A stretch of 64,000 nucleotides of DNA from Kistimonas sp964291505 (GTDB taxonomy: Bacteria; Pseudomonadota; Gammaproteobacteria; Pseudomonadales; Endozoicomonadaceae). Shown here one piece after another: positions 1 through 7,044 of the stretch. The notes under the pieces were generated by a model that saw only the letters and a list, made by a program, of their open reading frames with translations, was not told where the DNA came from and did no database searches. The DNA lies in contig OZ220199.1 of NCBI GenBank assembly GCA_964291505.2, positions 744,001-808,000 of the forward strand, written 5' to 3'. The translations under genes were made by a program, and so were the position numbers. Numbering within the stretch: position 1 is the stretch's first letter; every line of letters begins with the position of its first letter.

Positions 1-56
1 TGCAGTCAAACAACCCTGCAGGTTATCTCCTCATCAGGCTAATCACGGTAATATTG

Positions 57-84
57 CCCGCTGCCCACACAGCGGGTTTTTTTT
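57..84 (+). terminator. Rho-independent terminator of an upstream gene
   Basis: A perfect 7-bp GC-rich stem (CCCGCTG at 57-63, CAGCGGG at 70-76) with a 6-nt loop is followed by eight T residues (77-84). This is a textbook intrinsic terminator for a plus-strand gene that ends before the window. No gene is recognisable in bases 1-56. Confidence 0.85.
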
Positions 85-217
85 GATACTCACCAAAGCA
101 CGAGTTCGGTATTCGTCAGACACTAACTAACCTGTCAGCTCCACTAAGGCAATGCAGTAAAACCCCAAATTCCATGGTCAGAAGACCCACAACATTTGCA
201 GATGAAAGGTCTTTGAC

Positions 218-1185
218 ATGGAAAAAACAACCCCTACCTACTCAGCCGTACCCCTACCCAAACAGCCGTATTGCCTTCAACTGCCACACGAAGACAGGCA
301 ACAAAACGAAAGCTCTCACAATTGGATGAATCGCGGGCATCTGGGCAGCAGGTCAAAAAGAGATGCGTCACCCCAATGGACTTTTTGCAAAGCGAGGCAG
401 AAGGGAAAAAGCTCTGGGTCAACTGGAAAGATGTTATCGCAAATGATATACCCAAAAACTTTAAATCAACATTGATATGGAATCTGGCGTCAAAGTTTGA
501 GGATTCAATAAAATGCTCTAACCCAGATTCAAGCAGGAATGAGATATCGAGCACGTCAGAACTCATTAACATTCTGACCGACGAAGATATTGGCCTTGAA
601 ACCACACTTAGGTCTGCTTTTAAATATATCCTTCATTACTATGACAACTACTCAGGGTTAAGTTCCAGCGATAAAAAGCTCGTTTCTCTATGGCTAAAAC
701 GGGCGCTACTAGTAGCAAATTACGTAGAAAATCAATGGATTATTGATGAGTGGTTAGCCGTTAAAAATACAACACAAGAAACCCAAAGCATAGAAGAAAC
801 GTTCAAGTATAAAAAGCCGATATCAGATTATGAAGAGTTCACGAAAAGGGCGCATGAAAATCGGTTAGCGGGAATATTTTTAAGCACAGATGAGCCGCTA
901 TCAGCAGGATCATTTTCTGAGTCATTCGATAACATTATTTATCATCTGGCAGAACATTTGGAAAAGTTCGAAGCGAGTAACCCTCTAGAAAAAGAAACAA
1001 ACAAAGAACGTAGCTCGATCAACATTATCCACTACATCTTGCATACATTCTTCACATCAGAACCTTTCATGGGACATTCGTTTCCTACTAAAGAACAAAA
1101 AATACTCACTGAATTACGTCTGGACTATCTAGCAACCGACTATCACAGTTTCTCAAACTGGAGAGCATGGTTGGCAAGACCATAG
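218..1185 (+). pseudogene. Hypothetical protein with NLS-like basic clusters, frameshifted near its start
   Basis: I do not recognise the family. The best start is ATG 218, preceded by AAAGGT (205-210) at normal spacing, giving MEKTTPTYS. That frame does not continue into the long open frame, which runs from 217 to 1185 one frame over and whose only early start is TTG 271 without a ribosome binding site. Bases 231-250 and 251-270 are an imperfect 20-bp tandem duplication (17/20 identical). Deleting one copy puts ATG 218 in frame with the rest and gives about 315 codons beginning MEKTTPTQTAVLPSTATRR. The next residues carry two basic clusters, KRK and KKR, separated by 14 residues, like a bipartite nuclear localisation signal. 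The remainder is acidic, looks helical, and has no membrane segment or signal peptide. Inference: a host-directed accessory protein now out of frame, or expressed weakly from TTG 271. Low-GC codon use sets it apart from the pst genes. Confidence 0.55.
231..270 (+). repeat. 20-bp imperfect tandem duplication causing a frameshift
   Basis: Bases 231-250 and 251-270 align without gaps and match at 17 of 20 positions (both begin CCCCTACC and end CAGCCGTA). Because 20 is not a multiple of three, the second copy shifts the reading frame between ATG 218 and the long downstream frame. Confidence 0.8.
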
Positions 1186-1210
1186 TGTTTAATGAAAAAC
1201 TGATTATCAA

Positions 1211-1242
1211 TAAAGAAAGTTGAAACTTATCAACTTTCTTTA
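1211..1242 (+). terminator. Hairpin terminator between convergent genes
   Basis: A perfect 12-bp inverted repeat (1211-1222 and 1231-1242) with an 8-nt loop lies 26 bp after the stop codon at 1185. The stem is AT-rich, with A-rich and T-rich outer ends, so it could act in both directions: for the gene ending at 1185 and for the convergent phnA-like gene ending at 1305. Confidence 0.7.
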
Positions 1243-1304
1243 TTCGTTATTGCTTTTAAAAAAACAAGGGCAATATTGCTGGCAGGCAACCATCCAATGC
1301 TGAA

Positions 1305-1961
1305 TCAGCCTGATTTCTTAACAAACTTCGTCAAAATCACAATCTGCTGGCCATTCACACGGCCTTCGATATGCTCAGGGTTATCAGGCACCAAAGAGAT
1401 ACCACGCACAGCCGTACCTCGCTTGGCTGTAAAACCTGCACCTTTAACCGTAAGATCCTTGGTCAGGGTCACTGTATCACCGGCTTCCAACACAGCACCA
1501 TGACAGTCAACATGTTTGACGCTGTCCTCTTCTGCAGCGCCTTCGCCTGTCGCTTCCGCCCACGCCAGTGTGTCTTCATCCAGATACAGCATATCCAAAA
1601 GATCTTGCGGCCAGCCTTCACTGCTCAAGCGTTTAAGCATACGCCAGGCAAGTACCTGAACCGCCGGTACCTGACTCCACATACTGTCATTCAAACAACG
1701 CCAGTCCAGATACAGCATATCCAAAAGATCTTGCGGCCAGCCTTCACTGCTCAAGCGTTTAAGCATACGCCAGGCAAGTGGATCTCAGTCAGTACTCTCA
1801 GGGTTGTCTATTTGGTCACGGCAAACCTTGCATAACAGCGCACAATCATCAGCATGCTGATCGGCCCGCGGAGGAACGGCATAAGCCTCCAGCTTTTCAG
1901 TGCTGCCACATAATTCACAACAACCATTACTGCGGGCATGCAGCATCGTTTCAAGAGTCAT
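1305..1961 (-). pseudogene. PhnA/YjdM-family protein gene broken by an internal duplication and a stop
   Basis: The N-terminal part, from ATG 1961, encodes a zinc-ribbon-like segment (MTLETMLHARSNGCC ... CELC ... CKVC) and stops at TGA 1785-1787. The same frame resumes to 1305 and ends with the typical PhnA C-terminal domain (DTVTLTKDLTVKGAG ... FVKKSG). In the second part a 75-bp stretch encoding LAWRMLKRLSSEGWPQDLL... occurs twice, at 1705-1779 and 1579-1653, 126 bp apart. The natural order would be the zinc ribbon, WRCLNDSMWSQVPAVQV, then a single copy of the repeated segment. An extra copy has been placed before WRCLND with a stop at its junction. YjdM/PhnA proteins are of unclear function; despite the name, their role in phosphonate use is not established. 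The damage could be genuine or an assembly error, since other repeats in this window also look misassembled. Confidence 0.75.
1579..1779 (-). repeat. 75-bp direct repeat inside the phnA-like gene
   Basis: Bases 1579-1653 and 1705-1779 are identical 75-bp direct repeats offset by 126 bp (42 codons). This is the duplicated segment that disrupts the gene. Confidence 0.85.
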
Positions 1962-2237
1962 AACGTCGATACAGCTTACAAACCAAATAGGAAGTATACT
2001 GCAAATTGGGCCAATATCTGCCACATCATCTCTGCGGCTATCTCTTATTACGAAAACGAATAAATTAAATAACCACCGAGAAACAATGCATTTCTTAAGC
2101 AAATTCATTCATTTTTAACTGAACTTCTTTGATTTTGATCTGCCTAATTAATAGAAAAGTATGACTCGTAGAGGGGATAAAGCGACCAGCACGGTAGCGT
2201 CTCATACTTGGCGTGTTTTATTGTAGGGATTAACAAT

Positions 2238-2939
2238 ATGCTGTACCCACCCATTAACTCAGGTGATAATCTCGTTCCTACCCCACCGGCAGGATTTGGG
2301 CAATGCCCTCTTACACCAACCGCCCCACCACCAAGTTATGATGACGTGGTCAATGGTCAATATCACTATTATCCGGTCAATCAGGTAGCGCCCGCCCCTA
2401 CGTTATCTGAGCAGGGTTGTAACACCGATTCAACATCTATTAGTAATACATCGCCTACCGATTGCTCTCTGTTCAAGCGAAGAATAAAAACGTTTGCGGT
2501 TGTTGTATTGATGGGGTTTGCCGGTATGGGTGGTTTACTGGCAACTATTGCCTTATCACCTTTTTTCGGTGCTTATATCGTGGGCAGTGTATTATGTAGA
2601 GGTTGTTTTTTTATTAGTCTTGATCGTGACAGCTCAAAAGTACTTGGTATTGTATTATTAACAGCCATTGCTGTTGCTTCATTACCCGTCATTATCGTTT
2701 CCCCTGTTTTTGCATTGGCAGCAGCCAATCGCACGGGAAAATCACTGTGGGGCAATGATTATCATCCACCAAGCTTAATGGAATGGGCAGATAACAAAGC
2801 CAGGTATTACCTATCCGCAGATTGTTTGCGATTATGGTTGGGTATACCCGTCAGATATCACCAATGTGGTTACAATGACAGGCAAATCCATGTCCACAAT
2901 CATTATCATACACATCACTGTTGGACGGCAGGTGGCTAA
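2238..2939 (+). CDS. Small membrane protein with an N-terminal PPSY motif
   Basis: I do not recognise the family. ATG 2238 is chosen over TTG 2208 because AGGGA (2225-2229) sits at good spacing before it; the product is 233 aa. Residues 1-60 are rich in proline and tyrosine and contain APPPSYDD at about residues 30-37, a PPxY motif of the kind bound by WW domains in eukaryotes. A central hydrophobic region follows (about residues 86-163), with two or three probable membrane segments preceded by the basic patch KRRIK. The C-terminal tail ends in a histidine-rich stretch, HVHNHYHTHH. There is no cleavable signal peptide, so the proline-rich N-terminus would be cytoplasmic in the bacterium or exposed if the protein were delivered to a host membrane; the second is speculation. 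It stands alone between the broken phnA-like gene and the convergent pst operon. Confidence 0.7.
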   Translation: MLYPPINSGDNLVPTPPAGFGQCPLTPTAPPPSYDDVVNGQYHYYPVNQVAPAPTLSEQGCNTDSTSISNTSPTDCSLFKRRIKTFAVVVLMGFAGMGGLLATIALSPFFGAYIVGSVLCRGCFFISLDRDSSKVLGIVLLTAIAVASLPVIIVSPVFALAAANRTGKSLWGNDYHPPSLMEWADNKARYYLSADCLRLWLGIPVRYHQCGYNDRQIHVHNHYHTHHCWTAGG

Positions 2940-2951
2940 AATCAGCCGCTA

Positions 2952-2991
2952 GACCATCATGCCCAGCCAAGGTAGCTTGGGCCTGATGGTC
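2952..2991. terminator. Hairpin between convergent genes, possible bidirectional terminator
   Basis: A long stem-loop is formed by GACCATCA..GCCCA (2952-2965) pairing with its near-complement ending TGATGGTC (to 2991), with one mismatch and a short loop. It lies 13 bp after the stop at 2939 and 26 bp beyond the pstB stop on the other strand. No clear T-tract follows on either strand, so termination is inferred from position. Confidence 0.5.
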
Positions 2992-3016
2992 ACGCATCTG
3001 TGAAGCAGACTAAATT

Positions 3017-3817
3017 TTACCCAAACCGACCGGTAATATAATCATGCGTACGCTTGTCGCTGGGCGTCATGAACAGGCGGTCGGTATCATCAAATTCGAT
3101 TAGTTCACCCATCAGGAAGAATGCCGTATTTCTTGAAATACGACGTGCCTGGTTCATTGAGTGCGTCACAATGACGATGGTGAAATCACGGCTCAGGCGA
3201 TCCATCAGATCTTCCACACGGGCAGTTGCGATCGGATCCAGTGCGCTGGTTGGTTCATCCATCAGGATAACATCCGGTTCCATGGCGATAGTTCGGGCGA
3301 TACACAGCCGCTGCTGCTGACCACCAGAAAGTCCCATGGCGGAATCGTGCAGACGATCCTTCACTTCATTCCACAGGGCCGCGCCTTCCAGCGCTTTTTC
3401 TACCATTTCATCCAGGTAGCGACGATCTTTGATGCCCTGAGCGCGCAGACCATAAGTGATGTTTTCATAAATACTCATGGGGAACGGGTTCGGCTTCTGG
3501 AACACCATCCCGACTTTCATGCGCAGTTGCTGAACATTGGTATCGTGGTAGATATCCTGGCCATCCAGTGCCACCCGACCTTCCACACGCACACCGGGGA
3601 TCAGATCATTCATCCGGTTCAGGGTGCGCAACAGTGTGGATTTACCGCAGCCGGACGGGCCGATCAGCGCAGTCACCTGCTTCTCAGGAATCGCCATGGA
3701 GATGTTGTGCAGCGCCTGCTTTTCCCCGTAATAGAGGTTCAGGTTCTCCACGTTGAACTTGCTGTGAGGTACTTCGATGTTGATAGCGGGGTTCGCCATG
3801 TTCTCAGTCTCAGTCAT
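3017..3817 (-). CDS. pstB: Phosphate ABC transporter ATP-binding protein PstB
   Basis: The ATPase of the high-affinity phosphate importer PstSCAB, acting on the cytoplasmic face of the inner membrane. The 266-aa product has a Walker A motif (GPSGCGKST, about residues 53-61), a Q-loop (VFQKPNPFPMS), an ABC signature (LSGGQQQRLCIARTIA) and a Walker B with D-loop (VILMDEPTSALDP), all intact and typical of PstB. The length is normal. ATG 3817 is preferred; one extra upstream TTG codon also reads in frame, and neither has a strong Shine-Dalgarno. It is the last gene of the pst operon, 46 bp after pstA. phoU, which often follows pstB, is not downstream here; the next gene is an unrelated convergent one. 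Confidence 0.97.
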   Translation of the reverse strand: MTETENMANPAINIEVPHSKFNVENLNLYYGEKQALHNISMAIPEKQVTALIGPSGCGKSTLLRTLNRMNDLIPGVRVEGRVALDGQDIYHDTNVQQLRMKVGMVFQKPNPFPMSIYENITYGLRAQGIKDRRYLDEMVEKALEGAALWNEVKDRLHDSAMGLSGGQQQRLCIARTIAMEPDVILMDEPTSALDPIATARVEDLMDRLSRDFTIVIVTHSMNQARRISRNTAFFLMGELIEFDDTDRLFMTPSDKRTHDYITGRFG

Positions 3818-3863
3818 CAATTCGGTAAAATCTGTCGGCCTGACTGCGGGGTCAGGCCACAGC

Positions 3864-4781
3864 TCAGCCCTTGTTGAAGCGTCGGGCCAGTAATCGGGTC
3901 GTAATGTTGAGCGTCAGTACGATCAACACCAGCACAGTGGCGGTTGCATAGGCCTGGTTCCACTCGTGCACGGAGAACAGTTCCTGGGTCAGCTTGTAGA
4001 GATGGACCGTCAGGGTTCGTCCGGAATCAAATACGGAATCGGGAATCCGGGCCACCATACCGGCGGTCAGGAAGACCGGGGCGGATTCACCAATGATCCG
4101 GCCAATACAAAGAATCAGTGAGCTGATGATACCGGGCATCGCGCCAGGCAGTATAAGGCGCCAGATGGTGTACAGTCGGGATGCGCCCAGGCCATAGGAA
4201 CCTTCTCGATAGGCTTCCGGCACACTCATCAGGGCTTCTTCCGTGGTACGGATAATCACCGGCAGGATGACAATGCTCAGCGTCAGTGCACCAGCCAGGA
4301 TGGAAAAGCCCAGTTTGAAGGTCGAAACAAACAGCGTCAGACCAAACAGACCGTAAATAATGGAAGGAATACCGGCCAGACTTTCCGTAGCGAAACGGAT
4401 TACCTTCACTACCCGGCTGCCAGGCTGTGCATATTCCGTCAGGTAAATCGCCCCCATGATACCCACGGGCGCCGCAATACCCAGTGACAAAGCCACCATA
4501 TAAACAGTGCTGACAATCATCGGCCAGATACCGGAGGTATCACCGGTACGGGTGTAATTAGAAGTCAGGAACGACCAGTTCACATGACCAATACCATTGC
4601 TGACGATATGCCAGAGAATCCACAACAGGGTACCGGTAGTAGCGGCAGTGGCCAGGATAATCAGGCCCACCAGCAAACGGTCTTTCAAGCGGCGGATGGC
4701 AGGATTCGGCATGGGCCGTGCACGACCGGTGGATTCCGTAATCCCCTCGGTAACCGCCTGGGCAAGACTACTGGAATTCAT
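3864..4781 (-). CDS. pstA: Phosphate ABC transporter permease PstA
   Basis: One of the two membrane subunits of the phosphate importer. The 305-aa product has a hydrophilic N-terminal tail of about 30 residues and then about six predicted membrane segments. The permease coupling loop (EAA-like region) reads EALMSVPEAYREGSYGLGASRLYTIWR in two parts and would contact PstB. Its ATG (4779-4781) is one base from the TAA stop of pstC (4783-4785), so the two are translationally coupled. The length and the C-terminus LLARRFNKG are ordinary for the family. Confidence 0.96.
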   Translation of the reverse strand: MNSSSLAQAVTEGITESTGRARPMPNPAIRRLKDRLLVGLIILATAATTGTLLWILWHIVSNGIGHVNWSFLTSNYTRTGDTSGIWPMIVSTVYMVALSLGIAAPVGIMGAIYLTEYAQPGSRVVKVIRFATESLAGIPSIIYGLFGLTLFVSTFKLGFSILAGALTLSIVILPVIIRTTEEALMSVPEAYREGSYGLGASRLYTIWRLILPGAMPGIISSLILCIGRIIGESAPVFLTAGMVARIPDSVFDSGRTLTVHLYKLTQELFSVHEWNQAYATATVLVLIVLTLNITTRLLARRFNKG

Positions 4782-4782
4782 A

Positions 4783-5658
4783 TTATCGACCTGCCTTCTG
4801 TCTGTTCAGGTAAAGCATGGTGGCGTTAAGCAACATGATGAAGATAAACAGCACAATACCGGTGGCGTACAGCGCACTGCTGTGGAGGCCGCTGGCGTAA
4901 GCCATCTCCAGGGCAATGTTGGCGGTCAGAGTACGGGCCGGTTCCAGCAGGCTGGAAGCGATGATCGGCGCGTTACCCATTACCATGATGATGGCCATGG
5001 TTTCACCGATCGCCCGGGCGATACCCAGGATACTGGCCGTCATGATGCCGGAGCGTGCCGCTGGCAGAACCACGTTGAAAATGGTGAACATCTTGGACGC
5101 GCCCAGCGCCAGGGAACCTTCACGGTACGTCTGCGGTACGGCGCGAATAGCGGTTTCAGACAGCGTAATCACCGTCGGCAGGATCATCATGGTCAGCACC
5201 ACGATACCGGCCAGCATGGTGTTACCGGCAGGTACCGAAAACACCTGCTCGATCAGCGGCACAATCACGACCAGACCAAAGAAACCATAAATGACGGACG
5301 GAATACCGGCCAGCAGTTCAATCGCCGTGCGCAGTACAGTGGCGTACCTTTCCGGGGCAATCTCTGCCAGGAAGATGGCTGTCAGCACACCCATGGGCAC
5401 ACCGATCACCAACGCACCAATGGTGGAGATCACGGAACCGCTGATCATCGGCAAAATACCGAAATAAACCGGTGGGCTCCACTGGGTACCGGTGACAAAA
5501 CTGAATACACCGGTGTCCACCAGGGCAGGCATACCCTCGGCCACAATGAACGCGCCGATGGCGCCAATGGAAACCGTACTGACTATGGCGCAGAGGAAAA
5601 ACAGGCTATGAAAGGCCTTATCCATTCGCGCCTGTCGACTGTTTGCCGTCATATACAT
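4783..5658 (-). CDS. pstC: Phosphate ABC transporter permease PstC
   Basis: The partner permease of PstA in the phosphate importer, 291 aa. A first membrane segment follows a short basic N-terminus (MYMTANSRQARMDK). Further segments include the conserved stretch AGIPSVIYGFFGLVV and the coupling loop AVPQTYREGSLALGASK. ATG 5658 and ATG 5652 are both possible starts; neither has a strong Shine-Dalgarno. It is separated from pstS by 83 bp holding a strong hairpin that may lower expression of the membrane genes relative to the binding protein. Confidence 0.96.
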   Translation of the reverse strand: MYMTANSRQARMDKAFHSLFFLCAIVSTVSIGAIGAFIVAEGMPALVDTGVFSFVTGTQWSPPVYFGILPMISGSVISTIGALVIGVPMGVLTAIFLAEIAPERYATVLRTAIELLAGIPSVIYGFFGLVVIVPLIEQVFSVPAGNTMLAGIVVLTMMILPTVITLSETAIRAVPQTYREGSLALGASKMFTIFNVVLPAARSGIMTASILGIARAIGETMAIIMVMGNAPIIASSLLEPARTLTANIALEMAYASGLHSSALYATGIVLFIFIMLLNATMLYLNRQKAGR

Positions 5659-5684
5659 TACCGACAGGACTCAACGTCCATCAT

Positions 5685-5727
5685 TGAGAAAAAACTGAAA
5701 TGCCGGTGCGGCTTATCCGCACCGGCA
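5685..5727 (-). terminator. Attenuating hairpin between pstS and pstC
   Basis: A perfect 11-bp GC-rich stem (5701-5711 and 5717-5727) with a 5-nt loop lies 14 bp after the pstS stop. On the minus strand it is followed by TTTCAGTTTTTTCTC, an imperfect T-tract. It fits a leaky terminator or RNA-stabilising hairpin that would give more binding protein than permease. The functional reading is inference. Confidence 0.7.
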
Positions 5728-5741
5728 TAACGTGGAATAAA

Positions 5742-6587
5742 TCAGATAACCGGGATGTAACCCTGTTGCGCCACAATCGCCTGACCTTCGCCGGACAGTG
5801 CCCAGTCCAGGAATGCCTTGCCGTTTTCAGACAGGGTCTCAGCGTTGTAGAGCAGTACAAACGGACGGGCTACGGTGTACTCGCCAGTGGCGATGGTATC
5901 GTTGGACGCTTCAACACCGTTCACTTCCAGTGCTTTCAGGCTGCCATCGACAGTACCCAGGGAGATGTAACCGATCGCAGACGGGTTCTGAGCCACAGTG
6001 GTCTTCACCACACCGTTACCGCTGGCCACCTGTGCGCGGTTGGAAACAGCGGAGATCACATTGCCGTTCGCATCCTTGACCTTCAGGCTCATGATGTCTT
6101 CGAACGCACCGCGGGTGCCGGAAGCAGGATCACGGGTTACGACGACGATAGGCTGGTCATTGCCACCCAGTGCTTTCCAGTTGGTGATTTCACCCTTGAA
6201 GATGCCAGCGATCTGCTCAGTGGTCAGACCTGTCACCGGGTTTTTGCCGTTAACAACGACAGCAATACCGTCGTGCGCCAGCACTGCCTGGGTAATACCG
6301 GCCTTTTCTTCTTCCGGCTTGAGTTTGCGAGAGGTCATGCCAATCTCGCTGGTGCCGTCATTAGCGGCCTTGATACCAGAGGAGGAACCAGTCCCCTGCA
6401 CTTCGACCACAGCGCCGGTATGCTCCTGTTGCCAGGTTTCACCGAGCACTTCCATCACTTCGGTCACGGAGGTAGAACCAGAGACACTTACAGCCCGGGC
6501 ATCGGTGGAGGAGTCATTACCGCCACAACCCACCAGCACGGCGGACAACCCGATAGCGCTTACGATTGACAGAACGGTCTTCTTCAC
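5742..6587 (-). CDS. pstS: Phosphate-binding lipoprotein PstS
   Basis: The substrate-binding component of the phosphate importer. The 281-aa product starts at GTG 6587, eight bases from AGAGG. It has a lipoprotein signal peptide with lipobox LVGC (Cys at about residue 21), so it should be anchored to a membrane. The mature part has the PBP-like phosphate-binding signatures VSGSTSVTEVMEVLG, GTGSSSGI, SEIGMTSR and RDPASGTRGAFE, whose Ser, Thr, Asp and Arg residues normally coordinate phosphate. It is the first gene of the operon, directly behind a Pho box promoter, consistent with PhoB induction under phosphate limitation. It belongs to the short PstS type found in many marine bacteria. Confidence 0.96.
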   Translation of the reverse strand: MKKTVLSIVSAIGLSAVLVGCGGNDSSTDARAVSVSGSTSVTEVMEVLGETWQQEHTGAVVEVQGTGSSSGIKAANDGTSEIGMTSRKLKPEEEKAGITQAVLAHDGIAVVVNGKNPVTGLTTEQIAGIFKGEITNWKALGGNDQPIVVVTRDPASGTRGAFEDIMSLKVKDANGNVISAVSNRAQVASGNGVVKTTVAQNPSAIGYISLGTVDGSLKALEVNGVEASNDTIATGEYTVARPFVLLYNAETLSENGKAFLDWALSGEGQAIVAQQGYIPVI

Positions 6588-6651
6588 TGCTTCGACCTCT
6601 TGGGGATCAGCTTATCTAGAAATGAACTGGCCTGAGCCAGCAGGTGAGACC

Positions 6652-6685
6652 GTTATATTTCGCTTAGATGACAGTTTTGTTACAG
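6652..6685 (-). promoter_or_regulatory. PhoB-dependent promoter of pstS (Pho box plus -10)
   Basis: On the minus strand two 7-mers, CTGTAAC (6685-6679) and CTGTCAT (6674-6668), are separated by AAAA, matching the Pho box layout CTGTCAT-N4-CTGTCAT with one perfect and one 5/7 half. Ten bases further downstream is TATAAC (6657-6652), a good -10. This is the spacing of PhoB-activated promoters, where the Pho box replaces the -35. It lies 64-98 bp upstream of the pstS start. Confidence 0.85.
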
Positions 6686-6874
6686 GGTGAACAGGCATAC
6701 AAAATCTTTACATTATCGCGACAATGCCAATACCTATTCAGGGAAAGAACATGATAAGTAGAAACCGCCATTTGTCATCTCGTTAAGCAGATGAATCCGT
6801 TATCAGCCATTGATCCTGTTTAGATTGCCACACTCTGCCATCACGTTGATGGTTTCTTAAGCCGAAGCAGGAAA

Positions 6875-6883
6875 TGCTATACA
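6875..6883 (+). promoter_or_regulatory. Possible extended -10 promoter for the SET gene
   Basis: TGCTATACA is an extended -10-like element about 115 bp upstream of the reconstructed SET start at 6998. No convincing -35 is present. The rest of 6700-6990 shows no gene or other clear signal. Confidence 0.3.
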
Positions 6884-6997
6884 AACGCATGTTCTTCTGA
6901 CCATCTAGTCAGCAAAAAAGAAGCAGAATGGTCTCTTCACCGGAATCAATTTCCTCCTGAAAGCTCTAATGAGAAATCACAAACAGGAAAATAATTT

Positions 6998-7044
6998 ATG
7001 CAGTGTTCAGCATCAGCCCCCTTGCTTACCCTTAATCTCCCGTT
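6998..7044 (+). pseudogene. Detached 5' end of the SET-domain gene
   Basis: ATG 6998 has AGGAAA (6985-6990) at ideal spacing and opens a frame encoding MQCSASAPLLTLNLP before running into the IS1182-type element at 7045, where it meets TAG within three codons. If the element and one copy of the flanking GTT are removed, codon 16 becomes TTG (7043-7044 plus 8916) and the frame continues exactly into the SET protein. This fragment is therefore the true start of the gene. Confidence 0.8.

Noticed and set aside
234..605. Minus-strand open frame opposite the first gene
   Set aside because: Overlaps the better supported plus-strand frame and has no ribosome binding site or recognisable product.
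1371..1835. Plus-strand open frames across the phnA-like region
   Set aside because: Antisense to clear PhnA coding sequence; the repeated peptide in them merely mirrors the 75-bp direct repeat.
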